Position numbers and translations under genes: made by a program. DNA of 64,000 nt from Peribacillus deserti (GTDB lineage: Bacteria; Bacillota; Bacilli; Bacillales; DSM-1321). This document shows, piece by piece, positions 18,268-27,464 of this stretch. The notes beneath the pieces are model-generated. The model did no database searches and had not been told where the DNA came from. It saw only the letters and a program-made list of their open reading frames with translations. Within the stretch, counting starts at the first letter, position 1. Each line of letters opens with the position of its first letter. Location of the stretch: NCBI RefSeq assembly GCF_016909175.1, contig NZ_JAFBFI010000016.1:1-64000 (forward strand), read 5' to 3'.

Positions 18268-19904
18268 TAAAAAATTCTGGATACCAGTAATCCTATTGAA
18301 CCTAATCCCATAAATAAAATGGCCCGTACCAGCATAGAGACACTAGGTATATCGAAGAAAATGAGCTTTAGGAGAGTGAGTAATAAAAGGCCGATTCCTG
18401 TATATCTGGCAATCTTTAAGCCTTTAATAAGTCCATATGCAATCACAGCCAGTGCGTATAAACACCAAATGGCGGAAAGGATTAGATGCTGAGAATTAAT
18501 ACTAAGTACTTCTGTAATAATCATCGTTTCCCTTGTTAGGAAGTAAAGTCCTAATAGTGTAAGAATGAGACAGGCTGCAACCGTAAGCACCTGTTTATCA
18601 TCCTGTTTTAAGGGCTGGTCTTTAATTGAGACATTCCACAGCAATATAAAGGCTGAAAAAAAGGCAAGCCATGCCAACGTTTCGATGGAAAAGACTTCTG
18701 ATAGATCGGCAGCCAATGTTAAAGCTGTTCCAATGAGAAAGATACTATATCCAGTAATCTGCTGAAGCTTCGTTCCGAGCTTCTTCCCTAACAACACAGC
18801 TAATGTTCCTTCAATCATAAGAACAAGCGCGATAAATTTCTGATCGAAGACATGGTATATAAAGAAAAAGATGGCTAATAGTGAAATCGTTGACGCGACA
18901 GTCCATTGAGACTGCCTATTCTTTCGATAAGCATAAAAGGACACAGCTGTATAAACCGCAATAGATATCAATAGAAAACCGGTTATTCCATGATCAGTAA
19001 ATCCATACCTGACCCAGATATATGTAATTACAAAGCTGGCAAATACAGTTCCAATCTGTGACTTCATAAATTCACTGCGTGACAAAAAGGCTAAAACTAA
19101 AAAGGCATGCTGAATTAAAATGGCCCACGATAAGACGTTATTGTCTGCTCCAAAAAAAGGGCCCAGCAAACTGTAAATAGCTAAGACGACATTTAGCAGA
19201 ATAGCAGATACAAAGTATAATTTCACATATTTAAACCTTATAGATAAATATAAAAAGGTTATATAGAGGAATGTTTCATATGCCGTGAAAAGGTACACAT
19301 TTCCGGAGCTGCTGCCAATAAGGAAAGGAACCAAAAACCCGCCTATAACACTGAGAACAGCCAGTGCTTCTGATCTAAACTTGTTTGTGAAATAAATACC
19401 AAGCAAAATCCAGATTACATTTAATATGAACGCAATGTTTGAGGAAATTATTCCATACAGATTCGTCATAGCAAATGTAGTAAGCATTAATAAACAAATC
19501 GATCCGCCGAGCAGGACCTGGCCCAGTTTCTCTCTCTCTTCCTTAAATTGTGTAAGGCCGAGCCAGATTAATAATCCAGCTGTCAAAAACCCTAAGGAAC
19601 ATTTTACGGCAGGGTTTATAAAACCATAATCAGAGGCTGCCTTAAATCCCCAAATCAGACCAATCAATAAGACAAATATGAAAATTCTTGGAAGCCAGAC
19701 TTGAGTAAGCAGTTTTTCATAATCGACTGCTTCTTTCACAGGTTTAGAGTGAGGAACAGGCTCCATGGGCCGTTGAGAAACAGGCTTTATAATCGGCTTT
19801 ACATTTGGCGCTGTATTTACTGGCTTGCTGGAAAGGATAGAGATTTGATGTTCCAGCCTTTCAATTTTCCGTTCCAATTCTTCTACTCTATTTTCTATAG
19901 TCAT
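18258..19904 (-). CDS. DUF2339 family polytopic membrane protein
   Basis: 548 aa. A short coiled coil at the N-terminus (ENRVEELERKIERLEHQI) and a Pro-rich linker are followed from about residue 70 by at least a dozen hydrophobic segments to the C-terminus (VSRIFYKK). This layout of coiled coil, linker and many-pass membrane domain is that of DUF2339 proteins, whose function is unknown. The ATG is preceded on the minus strand by GGAGGAACCGTA. No operon partner; the next gene upstream is divergent. Membrane location is clear, the role is not. Confidence 0.8.
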   Translation of the reverse strand: MTIENRVEELERKIERLEHQISILSSKPVNTAPNVKPIIKPVSQRPMEPVPHSKPVKEAVDYEKLLTQVWLPRIFIFVLLIGLIWGFKAASDYGFINPAVKCSLGFLTAGLLIWLGLTQFKEEREKLGQVLLGGSICLLMLTTFAMTNLYGIISSNIAFILNVIWILLGIYFTNKFRSEALAVLSVIGGFLVPFLIGSSSGNVYLFTAYETFLYITFLYLSIRFKYVKLYFVSAILLNVVLAIYSLLGPFFGADNNVLSWAILIQHAFLVLAFLSRSEFMKSQIGTVFASFVITYIWVRYGFTDHGITGFLLISIAVYTAVSFYAYRKNRQSQWTVASTISLLAIFFFIYHVFDQKFIALVLMIEGTLAVLLGKKLGTKLQQITGYSIFLIGTALTLAADLSEVFSIETLAWLAFFSAFILLWNVSIKDQPLKQDDKQVLTVAACLILTLLGLYFLTRETMIITEVLSINSQHLILSAIWCLYALAVIAYGLIKGLKIARYTGIGLLLLTLLKLIFFDIPSVSMLVRAILFMGLGSIGLLVSRIFYKK

Positions 19905-20046
19905 TACGGTTCCTCCAGCATTTGGAATTGTATATTTATCATAACAAAAAAGGGCAATAAAAATGAGAGATTTTTTAAAAATTGTTAAAATTCACCAATA
20001 CGCTTTAGGTATAATAACTATATAAAATTTTATAAAGGGTAATGAC

Positions 20047-20544
20047 ATGGAAAAGGATAACCCAAAACACATAGTGGGAGTGTCAGGATTGGTGACGAAT
20101 GACAATGGGGAGGTTCTGGTTGTACAGTCCATTGATAGACTTGATACCTGGGAACTTCCCGGGGGACAGGTTCAGGAGGGCGAGCCGCTTGACCAGGCGG
20201 TAATAAGAGAATGTTTAGAGGAAACCGGAATACTAATCAAGCCGGTTGGTATAACTGGTGTTTACTATAATTCATCTTATGACGTTTTAAGTGTTGTATT
20301 CCGCTGTGAATATATATCAGGTGAAATAAACATTCAGCCTGATGAGATCAAAGATGCTAAATTTGCTGAAATCACTGAAGCGAATATGGATCAATACTTT
20401 ACCCGTCCACATATAAAATCCAGATTTATAGATGCTCTGGGACCGGAAGTAATGGTTCCTTATGAAACCTGGGATGACCCCTATAACAGGACGGTAAGAT
20501 TAGAACCTTCACTCACCAGCCCGCATCCGGAATGTAAAAACTAA
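20047..20544 (+). CDS. Nudix hydrolase
   Basis: 165-aa pyrophosphohydrolase of nucleoside-diphosphate-linked compounds. A complete Nudix box lies at residues 40-62: G(x5)E(x7)REC LEETG I, seen as GQVQEGEPLDQ then AVIRECLEETGI. The N-terminal strand HIVGVSGLVTNDNGEVLVV is also typical. Substrate unknown. AAAGGG sits 6-7 nt before the ATG. Divergent from the DUF2339 gene. Confidence 0.9.
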   Translation: MEKDNPKHIVGVSGLVTNDNGEVLVVQSIDRLDTWELPGGQVQEGEPLDQAVIRECLEETGILIKPVGITGVYYNSSYDVLSVVFRCEYISGEINIQPDEIKDAKFAEITEANMDQYFTRPHIKSRFIDALGPEVMVPYETWDDPYNRTVRLEPSLTSPHPECKN

Positions 20545-20610
20545 TGAATTTACATAATTATTTTATTAAGATTCTTTTTATTTTTACGAGAAATTTTTTC
20601 TAAATATTTC

Positions 20611-20637
20611 TAATTATCTGCCCTGCTCTGTCGATAA
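20611..20637 (+). promoter_or_regulatory. SigD-type promoter of the chemoreceptor gene
   Basis: TAAT (20611-20614), 15-bp spacer, GTCGATAA (20630-20637); the Bacillus SigD consensus is TAAA-N15-GCCGATAT, matched at 3 of 4 and 6 of 8 positions with the right spacing. Predicted start near 20644, about 30 nt before the ATG. SigD drives motility and chemotaxis genes, which fits the gene. Confidence 0.65.
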
Positions 20638-20675
20638 TAAGTATGGACATACATATATTATGACAGAAGGTTGGA

Positions 20676-22379
20676 ATGTATATGAAAATGAAAATGACAG
20701 TGGGCACTAAAATTAGAGGAGCTTTCTTAACTCTCTTCCTATTGCTTGGAGGTGCTGCGGGGCTGGCATGGTATGAAATAGGACAGGTAGACCGCTCATA
20801 TACTGAGGTCCTGAAAACTGAAGTAGTAAGCATGGAAAGGGTAAAAGAATTGAAAGCGGAGCTGAACCAGCAATCAGGCGAAGTACGCGGCTATCTTATT
20901 ACCGGGGACGAGTCATATATGGCAGCGTACCAAGAGTCAGCCAATTTGTTTGAAAAAAATGTACTCCTGATTCTATCCGAGACTAAGGATCCTGGGTTTA
21001 AGAAACTCATCAAGGAAATAGATGAAATTCATGGAGACTTTCAGATGGTTGTTGAAAAGGAAGTCAAAGCAAAAAAGGCCGGGAATATCAATGAATATAT
21101 GACAATCGTTAAAACTAGCGCGAAAGATGTAGGAGCTGGTTTTAGAGCGGCCGTTGATAAAGCAGTGGCTTATCAAATGAATAAAGTGGATGAGGTTAGT
21201 GCATTGACTACTGAGGAGACTAAGCAGACTCAGTGGCTTGTGATGGCAATCAGTATTTTCTCACTGGCTGCAGCCCTAGGGCTTTCCTATCTCATCAATA
21301 ACGCCATCACAAAGCCAATTATTGCTGCTTCAAGGGCAATCAATAAAGTCTCAGGCGGTGATCTGTCAATTAAAGAAATCAAGGTTAAAAACAAAGATGA
21401 GCTAGGAACCCTGATCACATCTCTTAACCAAATGATTCTCAATCTGCGTACGATCGTAGGAGAGGTTAATCAATCCGCAAGCCATGTAGCCGCAAGCAGT
21501 GAGCAGCTTGCAGCAAGCTCGGAAGAAAGCACAGCAGCTGCTGAACAAATTGCACATAACACACAAAGGGCCTCACAGGGAATGGAGATTCAACTGCAGC
21601 AGTTTGAGACCGTATCCCTTTCAGTTAACGATATGACTTCAGGCCTTAAGCAAATTTCCCATAATAGTGATGATATGCTTGCCGCGGCCGAACAAGCAAG
21701 TGCAGTCACAAAACAAGGCACTCAATCAATCGGCAATGTTGTCAGACAGATGGCTCTCATTCACGAATCAGTTAGTGAAGCTTCACAATTTATTCAATCA
21801 CTTGATGTCCGCTCAGCTGAAATCAGCAATATTGTAAGCTTGATTACTGGAATAGCCGACCAGACCAACCTGCTTGCCTTAAATGCTGCCATTGAAGCAG
21901 CCAGGGCAGGAGAACAGGGCAGAGGCTTTGCAGTTGTAGCTGATGAAGTTAGAAAGCTAGCGGAAGAATCTAAGAGATCCGCAGACCAGATTACAAATAT
22001 GATTAACCTGATTCAAGAGGAAATCAAGCAGGCCGTCCAGGCTATGGAAGAAGGAAATCAATTAGTAAATGACGGCTTAGGTGACTCTGCTGAAGCAAAT
22101 GGGGCTTTCGATTCTATTTCGCAATCCATTGATTCCGTTGCTACAAAGGTTAAAGAGGTATCTGCTTCTGTTCAGGATTTAACTGCTTCGAGCGGGCAAA
22201 TTACGGAGGCGGTCATAGAAGTCAGGGAGATCAATGAGATGAGTGCGGCTGCCACATTAGAAAGCTCAGCTGCCACAGAAGAACAGCTGGCTACTATGGA
22301 AGAAGTGACAGCATCAGCAGAAGCTTTATCTAAGCTTGCAGAAGATTTGCAGTCTTCCATTTCTCATTTTAAAATGTAA
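20676..22379 (+). CDS. Methyl-accepting chemotaxis protein
   Basis: 567-aa transmembrane chemoreceptor. TM1 about residues 13-32, extracellular four-helix-bundle-like sensor (about 33-188; contains [18 protein letters not shown]3-like), TM2 about 189-210, HAMP domain about 211-265, and a long cytoplasmic coiled coil with the hairpin tip around [20 protein letters not shown] and [17 protein letters not shown], which contacts CheA/CheW. Glu/Gln pairs flanking the tip are candidate methylation sites. The ligand is unknown. AGAAGG lies 5 nt before the ATG. Monocistronic, SigD-type promoter upstream, terminator downstream. Confidence 0.95.
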   Translation: MYMKMKMTVGTKIRGAFLTLFLLLGGAAGLAWYEIGQVDRSYTEVLKTEVVSMERVKELKAELNQQSGEVRGYLITGDESYMAAYQESANLFEKNVLLILSETKDPGFKKLIKEIDEIHGDFQMVVEKEVKAKKAGNINEYMTIVKTSAKDVGAGFRAAVDKAVAYQMNKVDEVSALTTEETKQTQWLVMAISIFSLAAALGLSYLINNAITKPIIAASRAINKVSGGDLSIKEIKVKNKDELGTLITSLNQMILNLRTIVGEVNQSASHVAASSEQLAASSEESTAAAEQIAHNTQRASQGMEIQLQQFETVSLSVNDMTSGLKQISHNSDDMLAAAEQASAVTKQGTQSIGNVVRQMALIHESVSEASQFIQSLDVRSAEISNIVSLITGIADQTNLLALNAAIEAARAGEQGRGFAVVADEVRKLAEESKRSADQITNMINLIQEEIKQAVQAMEEGNQLVNDGLGDSAEANGAFDSISQSIDSVATKVKEVSASVQDLTASSGQITEAVIEVREINEMSAAATLESSAATEEQLATMEEVTASAEALSKLAEDLQSSISHFKM

Positions 22380-22381
22380 AC

Positions 22382-22416
22382 AAAGCCCGGAAAGCTCTTT
22401 CGCTTTCCGGGCTTTA
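22382..22416 (+). terminator. Terminator of the chemoreceptor gene
   Basis: Perfect 13-bp stem AAAGCCCGGAAAG / CTTTCCGGGCTTT. Confidence 0.85.
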
Positions 22417-22496
22417 AAAACCGTTCTTTTGTAGGAATATATTTCTTGCTATATTCAAAACATAAGAGAGGTTTTCTTACTATTTGGAGGTTACAT

Positions 22497-23675
22497 ATGT
22501 ATACATTACTTACACATAACGATTTAGATGGAGTAGGCTGCGGCATTTTAGCCAAACTCGCATTCGGAGACAAAGTGGAAGTCCGTTACAATTCGATATC
22601 TAGTTTAAACAGGCAGGTCGAACATTTCCTTGAAAAAAATGATCTCTCACAGATTTTGATGATTACGGACTTATCAGTCAATGAAAAAAATGAAGAAGGA
22701 ATAGAAGAATTTATTAGCCGAGGAGGCAAAGTTACCTTAATTGACCATCATATTACAGCCATACATTTAAACCAGTATGACTGGGGATATGTAGCCGTTG
22801 AGGATGATGAAGGAAGGCCGGCTTCTGCCACATCGCTCTTGTATACATACTTAATTAAACAGGGTTTTTTAGCACCCTCTAAGGCGGCTGATGAATTTGT
22901 GGAACTCGTCAGACTGTATGACACATGGGAATGGGACCGCCTCTCCATTCAAGATGCTAAGAGGCTGAATGATTTATTTTTTATGTTCTCCATTGAGGAA
23001 TTTGAAGAAAAAATGTTTGCCAGACTCAGTAAAAGCGAAGAATTTACCTTTGATGAACTAGAGATGAAGCTGCTGGACATTGAAGAAAATAAAATTGACA
23101 GATACATACGAAGGAAAAAGAGGGAAGTGTATCAAACCTTTATCGAGGGAGAATGTGCGGGAATTGTTCATGCTGAATCCTACCATTCGGAACTTGGAAA
23201 CGAATTAATGAAGGAATTTAGCCACCTGGATTACATAGCCATTGTAATGGTAGGAGGAAAAAGGATCAGCCTGCGAACCACCCATGACCATATTGATGTT
23301 TCAAAAGTAGCTGCCCGGTACCAAGGTGGAGGACACCAGAAAGCATCAGGCTGCAATCTTACACAAGAAGGTTTTTCTATTTTTGTTGAGCAGCCGTTTT
23401 TAATTGAACCTTTAAAAGCAGATGCTTTCCATAATAGGTATAACATAAAAGAACCGGAAACCTTCTGTCTATTCAGCAACCACAATCAGGATATTATACT
23501 AATAAGCAGGGAAGCTGATGAAGAATGGAAACTAGAAATCAATAGAGAGGTAATTGGAATTTATCCGGCTTTCATGGATGCTGAACGGGTGGTAAAAAGA
23601 AAATATTATGCCTGGCTGGTCCGGGATGATCAATATGTAGAATTTCTTAGAAAAAGATACTTAGAAAAGCAATAA
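22497..23675 (+). CDS. nrnB: DHH-family phosphoesterase, NrnB-like oligoribonuclease
   Basis: 392-aa DHH/DHHA1 protein. Motif I HNDLDGVGCG, motif III DHH at residues 83-85 and a C-terminal GGGHQKASGC for substrate binding. Length and layout match NrnB (YngD) of B. subtilis, which degrades very short RNA from the 3' end; a related activity on cyclic-dinucleotide products such as pApA cannot be excluded. The start ATG at 22497 has TGGAGG 6 nt upstream; the frame is open to 22446 but without a ribosome binding site. Followed after 19 bp by a GNAT gene, likely co-transcribed. Confidence 0.8.
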   Translation: MYTLLTHNDLDGVGCGILAKLAFGDKVEVRYNSISSLNRQVEHFLEKNDLSQILMITDLSVNEKNEEGIEEFISRGGKVTLIDHHITAIHLNQYDWGYVAVEDDEGRPASATSLLYTYLIKQGFLAPSKAADEFVELVRLYDTWEWDRLSIQDAKRLNDLFFMFSIEEFEEKMFARLSKSEEFTFDELEMKLLDIEENKIDRYIRRKKREVYQTFIEGECAGIVHAESYHSELGNELMKEFSHLDYIAIVMVGGKRISLRTTHDHIDVSKVAARYQGGGHQKASGCNLTQEGFSIFVEQPFLIEPLKADAFHNRYNIKEPETFCLFSNHNQDIILISREADEEWKLEINREVIGIYPAFMDAERVVKRKYYAWLVRDDQYVEFLRKRYLEKQ

Positions 23676-23694
23676 TCGTTTTGGGAGAGCATAA

Positions 23695-24147
23695 ATGATA
23701 AAAATCATAGCACACACTGAAATACAAAATGCGGAGGAAATTCTAAGAATTCAAATTCCTGCCTATAAAAAAGAAGCTGAACTAATTGGTTTTAACGGAA
23801 TTCCTCAATTAAAGGATCAAATACATGATATCCAGCAAAGCAGAGAAATATTTGCCGGTTTTTATGAAAATCGTGCCTTATGTGGTTTTGTATCATATGA
23901 AGTTAAAGAAGACATACTCGACATTTGCCGGCTGGTCGTCCATCCTGAGCATTTTCTGAAGGGTATAGCGGGGAAACTTATTCAATATGTAATGGAATCT
24001 AATTCACATCTGCAAAAGGTGTCTGTAAGTACAGGAACTTTAAACACGCCGGCTATGAATCTTTATAAGAAAATGGGGTTTAACCCTATGAGTACAACTG
24101 AAATTGCAAAAGGCATTACAGTTACACATTTAGTTAAGCTTTTATAA
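23695..24147 (+). CDS. GNAT-family N-acetyltransferase
   Basis: 150 aa. Central strands ICRLVVHPEHFLKGIAGKLIQYVME carry a degenerate acetyl-CoA P-loop (normally Q/RxxGxG/A; here LKGIAG), followed by TGTLNTPAMNLYKKMGF, the usual GNAT motif B. The relaxed P-loop does not rule out activity. GGGAG precedes the ATG. Substrate unknown. Probably the second gene of a unit with the DHH protein. Confidence 0.85.
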   Translation: MIKIIAHTEIQNAEEILRIQIPAYKKEAELIGFNGIPQLKDQIHDIQQSREIFAGFYENRALCGFVSYEVKEDILDICRLVVHPEHFLKGIAGKLIQYVMESNSHLQKVSVSTGTLNTPAMNLYKKMGFNPMSTTEIAKGITVTHLVKLL

Positions 24148-24153
24148 ATAACA

Positions 24154-24191
24154 AAACCAGGCTCCAAGAGGCAGAGCCTGGTTTTTTTTTA
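24154..24191. terminator. Bidirectional terminator
   Basis: AACCAGGCTC / GAGCCTGGTT stem with ten T on the plus side and an A-run on the other. Confidence 0.85.
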
Positions 24192-24193
24192 TT

Positions 24194-24655
24194 TCAGCTT
24201 CTTTTCATAAACATCGGCAAATCAGTATGCCCCATCTCACGAACATAAACAAATAAGGCTCCTTTATGATGAACTTCATGATCCAAAGCAAGTTGTAAAA
24301 ACTGTCTGGCAGTCATATTCCTGCCAACCATGGCTGATACATCTATCTCTCTTTCCAAATCGCGGTCTGACAGGGATTCAAGGATCTGCCTTGTTTTATC
24401 AGTGTAAATCTCTGCGAGTTTTTGAAGGTCAGATTCCTCTTCCACTTTTTCTTGAAAAGGAGCAAGATGTCCTTCCTTTGCAGCTGCTGCAAATTTATAA
24501 AACGATTCCAGTATGTGAGTGGCCAGTTTACTAGCAGGCATGGAAGTTTCTGTAGGCTGATACTGGTAATGCTCTTTTCCGATTTTGCTGATCAGCTCAT
24601 TCGTAACATCCCGGTGAGATAAGAAATAGTGAAGAAAACGGTTTGCTTTGCTCAT
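24194..24655 (-). CDS. DinB-family protein
   Basis: 153-aa four-helix-bundle protein. The three metal-binding histidines of the DinB/YfiT fold are visible: His47 in KLATHILES, and His126 with His129/His130 in ALDHEVHHKG. Members include bacillithiol-dependent S-transferases (BstA) and damage-induced proteins; I cannot assign which this is. Begins at an ATG preceded by a GGCGG-like site. Upstream DNA holds array E. Confidence 0.85.
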   Translation of the reverse strand: MSKANRFLHYFLSHRDVTNELISKIGKEHYQYQPTETSMPASKLATHILESFYKFAAAAKEGHLAPFQEKVEEESDLQKLAEIYTDKTRQILESLSDRDLEREIDVSAMVGRNMTARQFLQLALDHEVHHKGALFVYVREMGHTDLPMFMKRS

Positions 24656-25013
24656 AATAGTACCGCCTAATTTTTTAGTGCTGAGATGAACGAAGGTATG
24701 TAAGAGTATTCGTAATGTTCATCCTCCATCATTATATTCTAATGAGGATATTTGGAAAAGAGAACAGCGGAAAATGGGAGATAGAATGGTATGGGGCAAT
24801 ATAAGGACAAAATTGAATTTCAGCGGCGGTCTTAAGTATTAGGTGAATTTTATATTTTTACATGTTACACGCAGAAATTAGAAATATCGCGCTGAAAATA
24901 TTAGAATTGCGCAGAGAGTGGTAATTTTCGCGCCGAGTCTGGCAAGTTCTGCCGTGCATGGGTCGAGGACACACGCATTTTACTCAATTAATAAACCCAT
25001 CTAGGACGAGACA
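24656..25013. repeat. Array E region: GCGC(N)GA words at about 20 bp
   Basis: Non-coding gap between two minus-strand genes. Words ACGCAGA, GCGCTGA, GCGCAGA, GCGCCGA and a weaker CTGCCGT start at 24869, 24889, 24909, 24930 and 24949 (spacings 20, 20, 21, 19). The gaps between words are AT-rich. Same architecture as arrays A-D with its own word, but short and partly decayed. Confidence 0.6.
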
Positions 25014-25043
25014 AGAAAAAACCAGCTCAGGAGGTGAGCTGGT
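25014..25043 (-). terminator. Terminator of the FtsH-like gene
   Basis: ACCAGCTCA / TGAGCTGGT stem with a T-run on the minus strand. Confidence 0.85.
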
Positions 25044-25044
25044 G

Positions 25045-26775
25045 TTAAACCATTGCTAAGTCAATTAAGTCCATTTCATTTACAATTTGATCCACTTCCC
25101 AGCCTTCAAGAGTTTCTTTTTTAAGAAGGGCGTTTACAAGAGCATCGAACTGAAAACGGTGAGTGTCAATTAACATTTCAGTTTGTTCTAAAGCTTCATG
25201 GAAAAGTTCTTTCATTTTTTGTTCTTTATCATCTTTGGTGAAGGAAAGGGTAAATCCATCCTGAAGCAGGCCTAAATCAACCATTTGTTCAATAATTTGT
25301 TTAGCCTGCTGGACATCTCCGCCTACACCGATACTATGCTCTCCAAGGAACATCCGCTCGGAGACACCGCCTGCAAGTATCATTTTAACTCTGTCCATGA
25401 GATCAGATGCAGTTGATAAGTGCATTTCTTTTTGGATAGGGGCTACATATCCTAAAGCCTGCCCGCGGGGAATGATGGTTGCTTTTCTGACTGAACCTGG
25501 CTTTGTAAGTGCAGAAATGAGTGCATGGCCGGCTTCATGAATCGCAACTCGGCGTTTTGTATCTGCATCTTTCATCGTTCTTGATGTGCTGCCTAAAATC
25601 GTTCGATCCAGGGCGAAATCCAAATCGCCTCTTGTTATGGTTTCCTGTCCATTTCGGACAGCTCTTCTGCTTGCCATTTCAAATAAGGAGCTGAGCTCTG
25701 CGCCTGAAAATCCAGAAGTGCTTTCAGCCAGTACGTCTAGAGAAGCTGTCACATCTTGTGCGAGTCTCTTTCCTTTTACATGAATATCAATGATATCCCG
25801 TCTTCCCTGTGTGTCAGGAAGAGGTACTTCAAAGGAAAAGTCAACACGGCCCGGGCGAAGGAAAGCATCGTCGAGCATATCTTTTCTATTGGTTGCTGCA
25901 ATAAATAATATTCCTTCGTTATCAAGACCGCCGTCAAGCTGAACAAGAAGCTCAGTCAGGGTTTTCTCAGATTCCTCGCCACCATGCTGCTTACGCTTGG
26001 CAGCAAGTGCATCGACCTCATCTATAAAGATGACCGCAGGTGTCTGCTTCCGCGCTGTCTGGAACAAGTTTCTAACACGGGATGCGCCTACTCCAACAAA
26101 CATTTCATTGAATGAAGCTCCGCTGGCAGTGAAAAAGCTTGCTCCGATTTCACGAGCCATTGCCTGCGCCAGCAAGGTCTTCCCAGTTCCAGGAGGGCCA
26201 TAAAGAAGGACACCCTTTGGAGGTTTAATTCCCACTTTTGCCGATCTTTCCGGTTCTTTAATAATGGAAAGTGTCTGCAGAATTTCCTCTTTCATTTCTT
26301 CCGGAAGTCCGCCAACGTCATTTAGCGTGATGTTCGGCAGAGGACGGGACTTTGAAATGCTAGTTTTCATGGTACTGGCAGCACTGCCGCCTTTGGCTTT
26401 TCTTTGATACAGGAAGCCCGCTCCAATTAGGAGGATTAATAGACCCCCCATAATCCAGCCTCCATACTCGCTGCTATTTGTATATGTGTAATGAACATTA
26501 TATTTTTCTACAAGCTTATCTACCATTTGACTGTTTGGAGGCACATAAGAAACATATTTTCCTTGCGGAGTAGTGAGAATCAATTTTCCATCCTGCTGCT
26601 CTTTTAAGGAAACTGGTCCACCTTTTTCGGATTGAATTGTTTCAGCCATAGAAGAGAATGGAATCGTCATTTCTTTCGTTGTCCCTTTAATGATCCAAAA
26701 AACCGCACCGACTATTATCAATAAACCTGCCAGGGGCAGAACGAACTTCGACATTAACTTTGGACGTGAATTCAA
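25045..26775 (-). CDS. FtsH-like membrane AAA+ zinc protease (second FtsH paralogue)
   Basis: ATP-dependent membrane protease. 576 aa: N-terminal membrane anchor with two hydrophobic segments (about 9-28 and 105-123) around an extracytoplasmic loop, AAA module with Walker A GPPGTGKT (about 193-200), Walker B VIFIDEVDAL and sensor/SRH region ATNR..RPGRVD, then the zinc-protease domain with HEAGH (His413, Glu414, His417) and the distal GGDVQQAK acidic ligand. It is shorter than housekeeping FtsH (about 630-670) and not in the usual tilS-hpt context, so a specialised paralogue is likely. Starts at TTG 26775 with GGAG 8 nt upstream. Confidence 0.9.
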   Translation of the reverse strand: MNSRPKLMSKFVLPLAGLLIIVGAVFWIIKGTTKEMTIPFSSMAETIQSEKGGPVSLKEQQDGKLILTTPQGKYVSYVPPNSQMVDKLVEKYNVHYTYTNSSEYGGWIMGGLLILLIGAGFLYQRKAKGGSAASTMKTSISKSRPLPNITLNDVGGLPEEMKEEILQTLSIIKEPERSAKVGIKPPKGVLLYGPPGTGKTLLAQAMAREIGASFFTASGASFNEMFVGVGASRVRNLFQTARKQTPAVIFIDEVDALAAKRKQHGGEESEKTLTELLVQLDGGLDNEGILFIAATNRKDMLDDAFLRPGRVDFSFEVPLPDTQGRRDIIDIHVKGKRLAQDVTASLDVLAESTSGFSGAELSSLFEMASRRAVRNGQETITRGDLDFALDRTILGSTSRTMKDADTKRRVAIHEAGHALISALTKPGSVRKATIIPRGQALGYVAPIQKEMHLSTASDLMDRVKMILAGGVSERMFLGEHSIGVGGDVQQAKQIIEQMVDLGLLQDGFTLSFTKDDKEQKMKELFHEALEQTEMLIDTHRFQFDALVNALLKKETLEGWEVDQIVNEMDLIDLAMV

Positions 26776-26921
26776 AGACTCATCTCCTTCTGTATGATAC
26801 TTAAATTATAGAAAATTAAGATATATTATACAAAGGGAAATTTTAAGATTATAGCCGGTAAATAGTGGAAATTTACATAAAACAGGTTTAAAGTGCAAAA
26901 AAGTAGTTTTCTCTTTAAAGC

Positions 26922-26958
26922 CAAAAAAAAATAGTGCTGCATCAGCATCAGCACTATT
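26922..26958 (-). terminator. Terminator of the Dps gene
   Basis: AATAGTGCTG / CAGCACTATT stem; nine T follow on the minus strand. Confidence 0.85.
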
Positions 26959-26966
26959 TTGTAAGC

Positions 26967-27404
26967 TCAGCCTTCTAAAAATGTAGAGAACATCCATAAA
27001 TGCTTCTCAAGAGAAACAGAAATACCTAACAGTAAATCGCTTGTTCCTTCATCACCTGCCGCTTGAGCTTGTTCCATTCCAGCTGCAAGTTCTTCAATCA
27101 TCTGCTGAAAATCGGTACGTAAGGTCTCTACCATTTCCATTGTATTTTCATTTCCTGAAGCTTCTTTGATAGTCGCTGTCGCGAGAGCATCTTTTAAAGT
27201 GGCTACAGGCCTCCCTTTTATGGCTAATAGGCGTTCGGCCAATTCGTCAACATATTGGTTAGCTTCATTGTATAATTCTTCAAATTTGATATGAAGAGTA
27301 AAAAAGTTTTCTCCCCTTACAAACCAGTGGTAATTATGAAGTTTTGTATACAATACAGTCCAATTCGCTACCTGCTGGTTTAATACGCTTGATACATCTG
27401 ACAT
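26967..27404 (-). CDS. Dps-family ferritin-like DNA-protection protein
   Basis: 145-aa subunit of the dodecameric mini-ferritin that oxidises and stores iron and shields DNA under oxidative stress. Intersubunit ferroxidase ligands are all seen: His26 (LHNYHWFVRG), His38, Glu42, and Asp53/Glu57 in VDELAERL. No long basic N-terminal tail, so DNA binding is uncertain. GGAGGTAAC precedes the ATG. A perfect -10 and a Fur/PerR-like box lie upstream, so control by iron or peroxide is likely, as for B. subtilis mrgA. Confidence 0.92.
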   Translation of the reverse strand: MSDVSSVLNQQVANWTVLYTKLHNYHWFVRGENFFTLHIKFEELYNEANQYVDELAERLLAIKGRPVATLKDALATATIKEASGNENTMEMVETLRTDFQQMIEELAAGMEQAQAAGDEGTSDLLLGISVSLEKHLWMFSTFLEG

Positions 27405-27426
27405 TCCTGTTACCTCCTGAAAATGG

Positions 27427-27441
27427 TCTCAATGGTTATCA
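27427..27441 (-). promoter_or_regulatory. Fur/PerR-like operator upstream of dps
   Basis: Minus strand TGATAACCATTGAGA; the 7-1-7 Fur box TGATAATnATTATCA is matched at 10 of 14 specified positions. It lies 10-25 nt downstream of the -10 element (27459-27464), where a repressor would block transcription. Confidence 0.45.
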
Positions 27442-27458
27442 TTTCGAAAAAAACATCA

Positions 27459-27464
27459 ATTATA
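27459..27464 (-). promoter_or_regulatory. -10 element of the dps promoter
   Basis: Perfect TATAAT on the minus strand about 55 nt before the dps start codon. The -35 region is A/T-rich and weak, so an activator or alternative control is possible. Confidence 0.5.

Noticed and set aside
26806-26997. Small minus-strand gene overlapping the dps end
   Set aside because: Covers the dps terminator, lacks a ribosome binding site and resembles no family.
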